This document shows positions 28,485 through 36,988 of a DNA stretch of 64,000 bases, piece by piece. Position 1 is the first letter of the stretch; every line of letters begins with the position of its first letter. The stretch spans positions 558,001 through 622,000 of the forward strand of contig NZ_AP017313.1 of assembly GCF_002355435.1 (NCBI RefSeq), given 5' to 3'. Below the pieces are notes generated by a model, which was not told the DNA's origin, did no database searches, and was given only the letters and a program-made list of their open reading frames with translations. The position numbers were made by a program, and so were the translations under genes. Source of the DNA: Mucilaginibacter gotjawali. GTDB lineage: Bacteria > Bacteroidota > Bacteroidia > Sphingobacteriales > Sphingobacteriaceae.

Positions 28485-29351
28485 ATGAAAACACTTACGC
28501 TATCACTAGTTGTTTTTTTTGCCGCTACAATGATTATCATCTCGTGCACAAAAAATACCGCTGTTAAACCTGCCAAGATCACAAACGTTACCGCTGACAA
28601 TTCATTTATTATTGCGACTGACGTAGCTGGTACTGCGATCTGGAGCGGTACCGACAACCCGCCCACTACTGTAGGCAACGTCGGCGATTTTTATATTAAC
28701 ACTACTCTTCACTACTTATGGGGGCCAAAAACTGCAACAGGGTGGGGGGCCGCTACACACCTGGTAGGGACGCCTGGCTCAGTCATTCTAAGCGGCGCCG
28801 GTGTGCCGGCTGCTACGCTTGGCAGAGTGGGCGATTATTATATCAATAAGAACAACATGTCTTTTTACGGCCCTAAAACCGCAAGTGGATGGGGTACGGC
28901 TGTAAGTTTGAAAGGCACTGCAAATGTAATTTATTCCGATTGGATCACACCTCCGACCTATAAAAAGGATACAATTTTCGGGACTTTCCATTTCGATGCC
29001 AATATAGCAGCGTCGGCGATCACCCAGGCTATTTTGGATAAGGGGTCGGTACTTGTTTATGGTAAACTGGATGGATACAACCCGGTTATATGGCCAACCG
29101 ACCAGGTAAGCAGCCTGCCAATTGTGATAACTTATATGAGTGGCACAGCTGCCAATCTGGATACATGGTCGGATAATGTTACGCTTGGGAATATCCAAAT
29201 TGATCTGGCCAGCAGCCTTAATGCATACGGCAGTATATCCAATGCACACCAGTTCAGATATGTGATTATTCCGGGAGGTGTACACACACTGGGTGCTGTA
29301 AACCCCCAAAATTATTTGGAGGTACAAAAGGCTTTACATATAACGGATTAA
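28485..29351 (+). CDS. Lipoprotein related to the collagen-like protein
   Basis: 288 residues with lipoprotein signal (lipobox IIISC at about 18-22). The middle holds two copies of a repeat (AIWSGTDNPPTTVGNVGDFYINTTLHYLWGPKTATGWG and VILSGAGVPAATLGRVGDYYINKNNMSFYGPKTASGWG), the spacing module common in phage-tail or collagen-linked surface proteins. The C-terminal domain (about 175-288) is related to that of the Gly-X-Y lipoprotein at 16118-17068. It has no long collagen tract itself. Likely cell-surface; function unknown. Confidence 0.75.
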   Translation: MKTLTLSLVVFFAATMIIISCTKNTAVKPAKITNVTADNSFIIATDVAGTAIWSGTDNPPTTVGNVGDFYINTTLHYLWGPKTATGWGAATHLVGTPGSVILSGAGVPAATLGRVGDYYINKNNMSFYGPKTASGWGTAVSLKGTANVIYSDWITPPTYKKDTIFGTFHFDANIAASAITQAILDKGSVLVYGKLDGYNPVIWPTDQVSSLPIVITYMSGTAANLDTWSDNVTLGNIQIDLASSLNAYGSISNAHQFRYVIIPGGVHTLGAVNPQNYLEVQKALHITD

Positions 29352-29383
29352 GGGGATAATCAGGTTGAGCACGAATTATAGCA

Positions 29384-29412
29384 GCAAATGGCGCCATAAC
29401 GGCGCCATTTGC
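29384..29412 (+). terminator. Hairpin after the lipoprotein gene
   Basis: GCAAATGGCGCC and GGCGCCATTTGC form a perfect 12-bp stem with loop ATAAC, 32 bases after the stop. The following GTTATTTA is only a weak T tract. Confidence 0.65.
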
Positions 29413-29536
29413 GTTATTTAGCGATGCCGGTTTTACAACATATTTATTATTCCCTGTGCATCATCAGGCATGCGGTCATGCAGACCCGCTGTCCGCAAAC
29501 TATGTCAACCGATGTTGTATTCCCGATTTCTATGAT

Positions 29537-30544
29537 CTATGCAACTAATCTTTGATAATTATTTTCATATAACCTATTTTGCTTTACACAAGCGAAGATG
29601 CGTAGAATAAGCTTGTTTCTGACAGCATTTATAACGCTCATTTTATTCTTTTTTTCGATGTTTACCATGCGTTGGTAGTATAGTTTTATTTCCGGGTCAC
29701 ATTGTATAGCCACCATTGCTGCCAAATGTAAAAGCGTTTTTATTTTTTTGTTGGCCATATGGGATACCCTGGCTTTCTTTGTCACCTTGCCGGAATCATC
29801 TGTAAAAGGAGCCACGCCTGAATGACAGGCAAATTGCTTAGGGTCGCTAATGTCTTTAAATTCGTTAGTGGTTACCACAACCTGGACACCAGTTACCTTG
29901 CCGACGCCAGTCACAGACGTTACTATGGTAAATAAGCGTGTTAGTTCCTCGTCCGAGCGTATGATTTTATCCATAAGTTGATCGGCCTTTTTAAGATCGG
30001 CTTCAATGGCATTTAAAGTTTTTGCACATACCGATTCGTTTTGTTTGGCTATGCGCTTATTTACGAAGGCCCCGGTTTCTTTAAGCGGTGTTTGCAGCAT
30101 TTTTTTTGCATCTATCAAGCGTGCGCGCGTGGTAGCAAGATGGGCCAATTGCTGGACAACTTCCCGTTTAGGGGTCCATAAACGCAATTCATCGCGGTTT
30201 TTGTAAGCATATTCAGCAATACGAATAGCATCTATCTTATCATTCTTCCCTCGGATATTACCCAGCGAATTCTTGATCTGGGTAGCTGCCTCCAAACAAA
30301 TATTGGCTTTCTTTTTATGCAAACAGTATAGTAAATGATTGTTGTAGATCCCGGTATGTTCCATGCAGAAAACAGCGGTGTTTAAAGCAAATTCCGGTAG
30401 TTTGGATAACTCTTTAAGGAACGCAATAATGTCTTGTGGATTATTGGCGATCTCCTTGTGAAATAAAAGTCTCTTACCTTGCATAACGGCAAAGTCCAGT
30501 TCATTTTTTGATACATCCGTACCAACGAAATAGGTAAATTCCAT
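29537..30544 (-). CDS. IS110-family transposase (DEDD recombinase)
   Basis: 335 residues. The N-terminal RuvC-like DEDD domain has VGTDVSKNELDFAV (first Asp), FCMEHTGIYNNHLLYCL (Glu) and GKNDKIDAIRIAEYA (Asp pair). The C-terminal Tnp_20 domain has VTSVTGVGKVTGVQVVVTT and DPKQFACHSGVAPFTDDSGKV ending with the conserved serine region KKARVSHMANKKIKTLLHLAAM. Complete and apparently functional. It would act with a bridge RNA to pair donor and target DNA. Confidence 0.93.
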   Translation of the reverse strand: MEFTYFVGTDVSKNELDFAVMQGKRLLFHKEIANNPQDIIAFLKELSKLPEFALNTAVFCMEHTGIYNNHLLYCLHKKKANICLEAATQIKNSLGNIRGKNDKIDAIRIAEYAYKNRDELRLWTPKREVVQQLAHLATTRARLIDAKKMLQTPLKETGAFVNKRIAKQNESVCAKTLNAIEADLKKADQLMDKIIRSDEELTRLFTIVTSVTGVGKVTGVQVVVTTNEFKDISDPKQFACHSGVAPFTDDSGKVTKKARVSHMANKKIKTLLHLAAMVAIQCDPEIKLYYQRMVNIEKKNKMSVINAVRNKLILRIFACVKQNRLYENNYQRLVA

Positions 30545-30651
30545 AACTTTACTTTTAAATTGTTAATAACAGGGTTAACCGGTTTAAACACAATCAATAC
30601 CTTACTAATGAGCCTGAGAACTCTAATTTCTATTTGATGCTTGTTTAAACA

Positions 30652-30721
30652 ACTGACAGAGGATTAAATCGGACAATAGGCCTGAATACCTGGTAGTCTC
30701 TCTGAAGGCGCCTCTGTCAGT
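30652..30721 (-). ncRNA. Candidate IS110 bridge RNA core
   Basis: In the noncoding end 5' of the transposase, ACTGACAGAGG and CCTCTGTCAGT form an 11-bp stem enclosing about 48 nt of loops. Read in the transposase direction, the enclosed loop contains AGAGACTACC (30692-30701, + strand GGTAGTCTCT). The host DNA directly flanking this end of the element reads AGAGATTACC (30828-30837), and other repeat copies read AGAGACTAC. This is the position and complementarity expected of a left target guide. The exact RNA ends are not visible. Confidence 0.6.
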
Positions 30722-30917
30722 GTTAACCTTTTCAACAAAAATCATGGTTATTAACAAAAGAAAAAGAAGCAAAAAGAAAACTTCAACAAGCAATAACAAC
30801 TAGATTTTATTGATTTGCTAATCTAAAGGTAATCTCTGACTACCGCAGCATATCTTCGCACGGCAATATTTTGTAAGCCATGTACCGGCATCACACGAAT
30901 AAGCTTAAATTCGAACC

Positions 30918-31211
30918 ATGTTCATAACCGAAGCCATCGAATTACTCAAAACCTACAACGGCCCGCTCGGATTAACGCTTCATAAAGGAGCAAGCGGGGA
31001 GTTGATCAATAAGGCCGAAAATACTTATGGTGTTACATTTCCAACTGATTTTAAAACCTTTTACCGGTTTACCGATGGCTTTGAAACCGGGGAGGATATT
31101 TTCCATAAGATACCCCCCTCTCTCTGGGTATGCAGCGCAGGCCAAAAGAGGTGGGGTACTAGTAACCCGCTGCCAGGTATCCGTCATATTAATCAAGCTA
31201 CAATAAAATAG
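30918..31211 (+). pseudogene. SMI1/KNR4-family protein, truncated
   Basis: 97 residues. The start (FITEAIELLKTYNGPL ... INKAENTYGVTFPTDFKTFYRFTDGFET) matches the N-terminal half of SMI1/KNR4 (SUKH) domains, which are typical immunity proteins of polymorphic toxins. After about residue 63 the sequence loses the SUKH pattern and the frame ends early; the family is usually 130-150 residues. Probably a decayed immunity gene. Confidence 0.55.
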
Positions 31212-31272
31212 CGGCAGTTATGACAACACAACAAAGAATCTCTTTATATTCGGACTTGTTTGCATCGCATAG

Positions 31273-31365
31273 GTGCCCAGTCGTACTGCCAATCTTGGTA
31301 AACCCGCGCAAGATAATGAGATTGAACTGGTGAAATTACAAGAAACTAAACCTAAAAATGACTAA
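31273..31365 (+). pseudogene. C-terminal remnant of an unknown gene
   Basis: An open frame without start reads TANLGKPAQDNEIELVKLQE and then TKPKND before a stop that overlaps the Sel1 gene start by 8 bases. Codon use and the translational overlap suggest the tail of a lost upstream gene rather than chance, but it is short. Confidence 0.35.
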
Positions 31366-32041
31366 AAAAATAACAAACCATGAAGATTGGTCTATATTGT
31401 TAGCGCTTGCTAAAGCAGGCGACAATGTTGCTCAATATGAAGTTGCTTCGCATTACGATTACGGATTAGCAGCAGGAGACATAGAAATTGTCGGGCAAAA
31501 TAAGCCAAAAGCATTTGAATGGTATTATAAAGCGTATAAAAATGGGAATGCTGATGCCATTGTCCTTACTGCGGATTTTTTAAGTGAAGGGATTTATTGT
31601 GATCAGAATATAGAATTAGCAATTGAACTTTATAAAACAGCGATTGATAACGGTTCGGGTATTGCGGCAAATAATTTGGCAGTGCTTTTTAGAGATAAAA
31701 TGGATTATAAAAAGGCATTTGAACTTTATAAGGTTGCTCAAAACCTCGATAACTCAAATTCATTAAAGTTGGCTTTGTGTTATTACTTCGGCATGGGAAC
31801 TGAAAAAAGTATAAAAAACGCTTTTGAAATTTTTCTGCGAATCTCAAAAGACACCTCTGAATTGAGAAACTGTCAATATGAAATTGATGAAGCAAACTAT
31901 TTTTTAGGCCAGATATATATAGATGGAGGAGTAGTTGAAAGATCAATTCACAAGGCATCCTATCATTTAAAACTTGCTGATTTGGATAATGACCATCGTT
32001 CAGCGCAAGAACTTTTGGTTTTACTCGGAAGAAATATTTAA
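31358..32041 (+). CDS. Sel1-repeat (TPR-like) protein
   Basis: 227 residues. At least four Sel1-like alpha-alpha repeats can be seen: AQYEVASHYDYGLA...KAFEWYYKAYKNG, ADAIVLTADFLSEGIYCDQNIELAIELYKTAIDNG, IAANNLAVLFRDKMDYKKAFELYKVAQN, LALCYYFGMGTEKSIKNAFEIFLR and FLGQIYIDGGVVERSIHKASYHLKLA. It is AT-rich against its neighbours. Together with the SMI1 remnant it looks like the immunity tail of a polymorphic-toxin locus, but no toxin is left. Sel1 proteins are protein-binding scaffolds. Confidence 0.8.
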   Translation: MTKKITNHEDWSILLALAKAGDNVAQYEVASHYDYGLAAGDIEIVGQNKPKAFEWYYKAYKNGNADAIVLTADFLSEGIYCDQNIELAIELYKTAIDNGSGIAANNLAVLFRDKMDYKKAFELYKVAQNLDNSNSLKLALCYYFGMGTEKSIKNAFEIFLRISKDTSELRNCQYEIDEANYFLGQIYIDGGVVERSIHKASYHLKLADLDNDHRSAQELLVLLGRNI

Positions 32042-32046
32042 ATCCC

Positions 32047-32092
32047 GCTGTAAACTATGTCTACCGATGCTATATGCGCGTAATCTCTGGAA
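32047..32092. repeat. Double-hairpin dispersed repeat, copy 5 (diverged)
   Basis: GCTGTAAACTATGTCTACCG, then TATATGCGCG and TAATCTCTGGAATACG keep the order of copies 1 and 2, with stems partly lost. A further fragment, TTGACTACCGCACGG, lies at about 33659-33673 after the S41 gene. Confidence 0.5.
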
Positions 32093-32186
32093 TACGATAG
32101 GATCACCGGAATTTGAAACAACCAGCCAGTTTATCTGCCTTTTAATGAGTTGATTATGGATAATAAAATATTTATAGTACTTTGTA

Positions 32187-32218
32187 TTGCATAATACTAT
32201 CTAAAGCACTTATCTTTG
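32187..32218 (+). promoter_or_regulatory. Promoter of the S41 peptidase with overlapping dyad
   Basis: TTG (32187-32189), a 21-nt spacer and TATCTTTG (32211-32218) fit the -33/-7 pattern; the ATG is 20 bases on. The upstream AGTACTTTGTATTGC and ATAATACT make an imperfect dyad overlapping the -33 box, resembling sites seen before PadR-controlled genes in this group (from memory, not checked). No PadR gene is nearby. Confidence 0.6.
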
Positions 32219-32237
32219 CAGCTTAATCAATCAGCAA

Positions 32238-33596
32238 ATGAAAATGCTTTTAAAAAGCCTCGTTATCACCATAGTGGCAGTGGTATCGGCAGCAGGCGTG
32301 TACGCACAATCGCAAAATGATTATGCCAGGAAAATTAGCCCTGAATTGCTAAAGCAGGACTTCCTGGTATTGAGGGATTCGCTTCAAAACCTTCACGCAG
32401 GGCTGTACCGGTATAAATCGGAAAGCGAAATGAATGCGATGTTTGACCGCTGCTATAAGCAGCTGGATCACCCGATGACTGAAACTGATTTTTTTGCCAT
32501 CGTAAGCAGCCTGGTAAGCAGCATTGAAGACGGGCATACCGAATGCTTTTTGCCGCAGGACATGATAAAAGCCATCATAGCCGGTGTTAAAGTTTTCCCG
32601 GTACAACCAAAATACATTGGCGACAAGGCATATGTTCCCTGCGATACCAAAGAATTTCCGGCAGGAACCGAGATCGTTAAAATAGACGATCAACCGGTTA
32701 ACGAAATACGAAAACATTTATTCAGCCTTTTATCCTCAGACGGCAGTATAGCAACCGAAAAGTATGTAAAGATCAATGATGGGCACGATCCGTTTTCCTA
32801 TTTGTATTTTGTTGTTTATGGCGAAAAAGCGGATTTTAAAATAACTTATAAAACTTCTGCCGGTGTGTTGGCAGAAAAAATACTTCCGGCGGCGCTTTTT
32901 CCCAATATGGAATGTGCACCGGAAAGAGCCACCGTTAATCAATATCTGAGCCTTGAATATAAGCCTGGTGGCATTGCAATAATGACGCTTAAAACCTTTG
33001 CAAATGAATATCTGGAAAGGACAAAAGAGAATTTTGAAAAATTTCTTGCGGCTTCCTTCAGGGACCTGAAAGAAAAGAAAATAAGCAAATTGATCATCGA
33101 CCTGCGCGAAAACGGAGGCGGAGAAGATACCAACGGCCTGCTGTTGTATCGTTACCTTGCTGACCATCCTTTTCACTATTATGCATCGCTGAATTCGGCC
33201 AAACACGTCATAACCGATCACCCAAATTTGGCTGTACAACAGCCGGAGGACAATAATTTTACCGGTAAAGTGGAATTCCTGATCGGTGGGAAAAGTTTTT
33301 CGGGCGCTGCAGAGTTTTCTTCAATCGCCAGAACTAATTCCAGGGGCGCATTTATCGGGGAAGAGACGGCCGGTGGATATTACGGCAATACCTCAGGCAG
33401 TAAAAAAGCCCTCATTCTGCCAAATACAAAGATCCGTGTTAATATTCCGCTAACCAGGTATGTTATGGCGGTTAAAAAGGTAAAATATAAAGACCGCGGG
33501 ATAATTCCTGATTATACCATCGTGCCTACCATACATGATTACCTCGGTCATGAAGATGTTCAAATGAATTTTGCACTCGGATTAATAAACAAATAA
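32238..33596 (+). CDS. S41-family peptidase (C-terminal processing protease-like)
   Basis: 452 residues with signal peptide ending VYAQS. An N-terminal helical domain (about 30-100, SPELLKQDFLVLRDSLQNLHAGLYRY ... SSIEDGHTECF) precedes a PDZ-like part and the S41 core (about 270-420): IIDLRENGGGEDTNGLL and the nucleophile region GGKSFSGAAEFSSIARTNSRGAFIGEETAGGYYGNTSG. These serine proteases act in the periplasm or at the surface. The catalytic Lys of classic CTPs is not obvious, as in tricorn-type members. Confidence 0.87.
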   Translation: MKMLLKSLVITIVAVVSAAGVYAQSQNDYARKISPELLKQDFLVLRDSLQNLHAGLYRYKSESEMNAMFDRCYKQLDHPMTETDFFAIVSSLVSSIEDGHTECFLPQDMIKAIIAGVKVFPVQPKYIGDKAYVPCDTKEFPAGTEIVKIDDQPVNEIRKHLFSLLSSDGSIATEKYVKINDGHDPFSYLYFVVYGEKADFKITYKTSAGVLAEKILPAALFPNMECAPERATVNQYLSLEYKPGGIAIMTLKTFANEYLERTKENFEKFLAASFRDLKEKKISKLIIDLRENGGGEDTNGLLLYRYLADHPFHYYASLNSAKHVITDHPNLAVQQPEDNNFTGKVEFLIGGKSFSGAAEFSSIARTNSRGAFIGEETAGGYYGNTSGSKKALILPNTKIRVNIPLTRYVMAVKKVKYKDRGIIPDYTIVPTIHDYLGHEDVQMNFALGLINK

Positions 33597-33751
33597 ACAA
33601 CATCGTTTCTCAATCTCCCCACTGTCTATGAGGTACTATCTGCGGACGGCGCAGCTTATTGACTACCGCACGGCATAATTCACAAGCGATGTATCAACAT
33701 ACAGGAATTCTCTGCCCTGCGCTTGCCCCCCTTGCGGCCATAGCCGTTAAC

Positions 33752-35032
33752 CTAAGGATTAAAGATGTCATGAACGATAGCATAAGCAGGTTTTTTTCCT
33801 TTTTTGTGTTCGACAAGCAGGTTTTTTATAATGGGGTAAACGAACAATTCACACCAGTCGCTTAAATTCATATTGCCTGCCAGTACTTTTCGTAGAGCAT
33901 AGCTGTATTGCCTGGCTTGTTTAAAGAACTTCCAGATGGAACATGCATAGCCTGGGGAATTGCTTTTGATAAAACTGTCGATGCACTGAAATATCTTCCA
34001 GTTGATTAATATCCAAATGAATCTGGCAATCAATTGACATTCGAGCCTTTCCTTTTTAACGGCCTTAACCTGATGGATGCCCAGGAGCGACTTCCATGTT
34101 TTGAACACCAGTTCGATCTGCCATCGCAGGCGGTATAATTGGACAACATCTATAGCCTTGAGTTTTTCTGCGCCCACGTTGGTAATGAATACACTGAACC
34201 GACAGCGTTCCTTGTAGTCATCGGAAAGGGCAAAACCGTAGCTTTTAGCTTGTTTCTGTGCCTTGCGTATCCGTTCAGTCCATATCTGTTCAGGTATGAC
34301 AATAGCGATCAGCCGACAGCAAAAGGCATCCTTACCAGCTCCAATGGTAACCATAGTTTCAAAATGACTATCCTTACCACGTTCCATTTGCAGATAGAGC
34401 GCTGCCCAATCAATTACCTTATTAGTATTGATCTCTACCGGCTTCCATTTGGGAGGCATTCTGTTGAGAAAAAAAGCATGTTCCTGGACCACCTTCGACA
34501 GATACTGCTGCGTAATATAGCCTTGATCCCGGATCAGCAGGTCGCCCTTGCAGATATGCTGTAATGTCTTTTTTGAATGGCTCTGGTCATTTTGGGTAGC
34601 TTTTGTGAACTCCAGGTTCTCCCAGTCGCCGTGCTTAAGGTCAAAAGCATACTGTATATTCATCAGGGCTGATCCACCACGACAACCTCCAAAGCCCGGA
34701 TAATCCTCCATATATTGTTCGGGCAGGGAGAACTTGCTCGAATCAGCGATTAATACCCGGCCAAACGACTGCCAACAGTTTGCCTGGTCAAGGTTTAATT
34801 TTGAAGCTATCTGCGCTGCCAAAACCGACTTCAGGAAATCTTGGCTTCTTGAATTGAACCGCTTATGCAAGGCAACTTTGCTCAAAGATTTCCCATGCTG
34901 TTGTGCCAGATCATTGCAGCATTCCTGTAAACTGAGTTGGTTGTGATTAAACCCGCTGAACATCAGTGTATCAACAAATTCCTCTGGTTTAAGCTTGGAC
35001 TTACGCTGCAAAAAACCACTTTGCCGTGCCAA
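33752..35032 (-). CDS. IS4-family DDE transposase
   Basis: 426 residues. The DDE residues are visible: first Asp in VLIADSSKF, second in LLIRDQGYI, and the Glu in the IS4 signature YRLRWQIELVFKTWKS (Y-2-R-3-E-6-K). The N-terminal region has the helix-rich DNA-binding part (SLSKVALHKRFNSRS). It ends inside the left inverted repeat. Complete and probably active. Confidence 0.93.
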   Translation of the reverse strand: MARQSGFLQRKSKLKPEEFVDTLMFSGFNHNQLSLQECCNDLAQQHGKSLSKVALHKRFNSRSQDFLKSVLAAQIASKLNLDQANCWQSFGRVLIADSSKFSLPEQYMEDYPGFGGCRGGSALMNIQYAFDLKHGDWENLEFTKATQNDQSHSKKTLQHICKGDLLIRDQGYITQQYLSKVVQEHAFFLNRMPPKWKPVEINTNKVIDWAALYLQMERGKDSHFETMVTIGAGKDAFCCRLIAIVIPEQIWTERIRKAQKQAKSYGFALSDDYKERCRFSVFITNVGAEKLKAIDVVQLYRLRWQIELVFKTWKSLLGIHQVKAVKKERLECQLIARFIWILINWKIFQCIDSFIKSNSPGYACSIWKFFKQARQYSYALRKVLAGNMNLSDWCELFVYPIIKNLLVEHKKGKKPAYAIVHDIFNP

Positions 35033-35185
35033 TGCAGAAAGTTTACCCGCGTCAAAGGCAGCGGTGATACCGGTTTGTAATTTGGAAGCACAATTTGCAA
35101 TAAATGTGCTTTTTTTGAAAATAAATGGCGCTTTTCCCCTAAGAAAAGGGTGTTTGCTTCAAAAAAAACCTTATCTTTATATAAG

Positions 35186-35225
35186 AAAAAGGCGGTAAAA
35201 TGTCTGGAAAACAACCGCCTTTTTT
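35186..35225. terminator. Hairpin inside the IS, upstream of the transposase gene
   Basis: AAAAAGGCGGT and ACCGCCTTTTT pair around a 17-nt loop and are followed by T residues. It sits between the right end of the IS and the transposase start and could stop transcription entering from outside. The rest of 35033-35311 has no ORF. Confidence 0.6.
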
Positions 35226-35343
35226 ATAAAATAAAATCTATACAAATATGGGAAAATCTAAGTGGTTTTGCCCGGCGGCGAAGCCCCGCCTTACAACATT
35301 ATCAAAAAAAAAATTCTTAGGTTAACGGCTATGCCCTTGCGGC

Positions 35344-35545
35344 AGGGCAGATAATTCAGCGCCAACGCACACTTTGTCGTTTATATAACACAAAAAAGAT
35401 TCTTTCAGATCAATAAAATTTTGCTATCTTTTAGGGATGCTTTTTGCGCATTTTTTGATGAAATGCCACCGGAACCTATAAGGGGCAGGGTTATTGGGTA
35501 TATGGTCGCGTTGGGCATAAGCCTGACTTGACACACATTTTTATC
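35344..35545. other. Spacer before the OmpA gene
   Basis: Begins with the right half of the hairpin interrupted by the IS. TATCTTTTAG near 35432 is a weak -7-like box. No gene is seen. Confidence 0.4.
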
Positions 35546-36895
35546 ATGAAACTTAATTTTACAAAATCGGTACTTGCCCTGTCTTTAATAGGTTTGTCCG
35601 CTACCGCAGTTGCCCAGAATACGGCAACTGATTCTACCAATCGTTTTCAAAAAAGAGAATTTCGCACCTGGTCAATTGGTCTTAACGGAGGCATCCTGAC
35701 CGCGGCTACCCCTTTTAATAACGTAAATAACGGCGATTTTAAAAGCCCGCAGATCAGCTGGGGTTACGGCGCTTATGTTAAAAAACAAATTTTAGCCGGA
35801 TTTGGTATCCAGGCCGATTTTATGGCCGGTACCGTTAAGGGCGTCCGGGCCAATACACTGCCCGCAGGATCTGACGCGCAGAACAACAGCAGCTACGTGA
35901 GCCGCATCAACTGGTCGGGCGATTTGAGCGCTGTTTTTACAGTTGCCAATTTGAGCCTGAACCAAAAACGCAATTTCCTGGCTCCGTACCTTACAGCAGG
36001 TGCGGGTTACATGTCGTCGGCCGCGCTGGTGCGCAATACGCCTGACGGTAATACCACCAATTACCATAACAATTGGTTTGTGCCGATTGGTGCAGGTGTT
36101 AAATTAGGACTGTCGCGCGTGATCAATATCGACCTCGGCTACAGTGTTTCTTTTATGAAATCGCGTGATTTTGATGGCGTAGTAGGCCCGCTGAATGACC
36201 GTTTCGCCTATGCGCATGCCGGTATCGAAATCGCCTTAGGTAAAAAGAACAGTTCACAATTGCAGAATTTCAGCCCTATTGCCGCTATCCGCGAAGAAAG
36301 CGCTGCCGAAAGCAATGAACTGCGTAACCGTTTAGCTATTTCAGAACAGCAGCGCCTGCATGACGAAGCACAATACGCTGCAGCCTCTGCGCAATTAGCC
36401 AGAGACATGGCGGATGATGATATGGACGGGGTGGCAAATAAATATGACAAATGCCCGAATACGCCATCAAATACCGTTGTGGACGGCGCAGGTTGCCCGT
36501 TAGTTGTTCCTGCACGTATCATACACGAGAAGGTAATTGTAACTGAGGAAGACCGTAAGGTTGTAGGCGAAGCGATCAGGAACCTGGAGTTTGATTTGGG
36601 GAAAGCCACGATCAAAGAAAGATCATTTCCTACACTTGACCGCGTAGCTGGCCTGCTGGTGCAAAAAAACTTCAGCCTTAAATTAGCCGGTCATACCGAT
36701 AATTCAGGTTCAATGTCGCTTAACCTTGCTTTATCAAAAGACCGTGCCGAAGCTGTAAAAGCATACCTGGTATCAAAAGGAGCCAATGCCTCAACTATTG
36801 AAGCAACAGGTTATGGCCCTAACCAGCCTATCGCCACTAACAAAACAGCTGCTGGCCGTCAGCAGAACCGCAGGGTTGAATTCTCCTTATTTTAA
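35546..36895 (+). CDS. OmpA-family outer-membrane protein
   Basis: 449 residues from ATG 35546 (the longer frame would need TTG). The signal peptide ends ATAVAQ. The N-terminal half is an eight-stranded-type barrel (about 35-240, ending YAHAGIEIALG), then a helical linker (about 250-295), a Ca-binding TSP3-like motif (DDDMDGVANKYDKCPNTPSNTVVDGAGCP, about 298-325) and a C-terminal OmpA domain (about 340-449, SLKLAGHTDNSGSMSLNLALSKDRAEAVKAYL ... NRRVEFSLF). It links outer membrane and peptidoglycan. A terminator follows. Confidence 0.92.
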   Translation: MKLNFTKSVLALSLIGLSATAVAQNTATDSTNRFQKREFRTWSIGLNGGILTAATPFNNVNNGDFKSPQISWGYGAYVKKQILAGFGIQADFMAGTVKGVRANTLPAGSDAQNNSSYVSRINWSGDLSAVFTVANLSLNQKRNFLAPYLTAGAGYMSSAALVRNTPDGNTTNYHNNWFVPIGAGVKLGLSRVINIDLGYSVSFMKSRDFDGVVGPLNDRFAYAHAGIEIALGKKNSSQLQNFSPIAAIREESAAESNELRNRLAISEQQRLHDEAQYAAASAQLARDMADDDMDGVANKYDKCPNTPSNTVVDGAGCPLVVPARIIHEKVIVTEEDRKVVGEAIRNLEFDLGKATIKERSFPTLDRVAGLLVQKNFSLKLAGHTDNSGSMSLNLALSKDRAEAVKAYLVSKGANASTIEATGYGPNQPIATNKTAAGRQQNRRVEFSLF

Positions 36896-36958
36896 CGGGT
36901 GCCCGCAAAGCACTGCTGCTAAATTGAAGGTGATTAGTAAAGCCTTTTAAATTCTATC

Positions 36959-36988
36959 AAAAAGCCGCTCCTCACAGGGCGGCTTTTT
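36959..36988 (+). terminator. Intrinsic terminator after the OmpA gene
   Basis: AAAAAGCCGC pairs with GCGGCTTTTT around a 10-nt loop and a T run follows. The rest of the 36896-37209 spacer has a GC-rich patch but no gene that I can support. Confidence 0.85.

Larger units (their letters stand above)
29521..30827 (-). mobile_element. IS110-family insertion sequence
   Basis: About 1.3 kb, bounded by the two halves of a dispersed palindromic repeat; ends are known to within a few bases because IS110 elements lack long terminal repeats. It contains a DEDD transposase gene (29537-30544, minus) and about 280 bases of noncoding DNA 5' of it, where IS110 elements encode a bridge RNA. Insertion into REP-like palindromes is known for relatives such as IS621. 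Confidence 0.82.
29487..30845. repeat. Double-hairpin repeat copy 3, interrupted by the IS110 element
   Basis: Left of the element: CCGCTGTCCGCAAACTATG ... GATGTTGTAT (to 29520). Right of it: GGTAATCTCTGACTACCG (from 30828). Joined, they match the order of copy 5 (32047) and copy 2, so the IS entered one repeat copy. Confidence 0.65.
33739..35333 (-). mobile_element. IS4-family insertion sequence with terminal inverted repeats and target duplication
   Basis: 1595 bp. The left end (33739-33760) and right end (35312-35333) are 22-bp inverted repeats beginning CATAGCCGTTAACCTAAG with one mismatch. A 10-bp direct repeat CCCTTGCGGC flanks it at 33729-33738 and 35334-35343. Without the IS the target is a hairpin: TCTGCCCTGC on the left and GCAGGGCAGA on the right. 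The exact duplication shows a fairly recent insertion. Confidence 0.93.
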
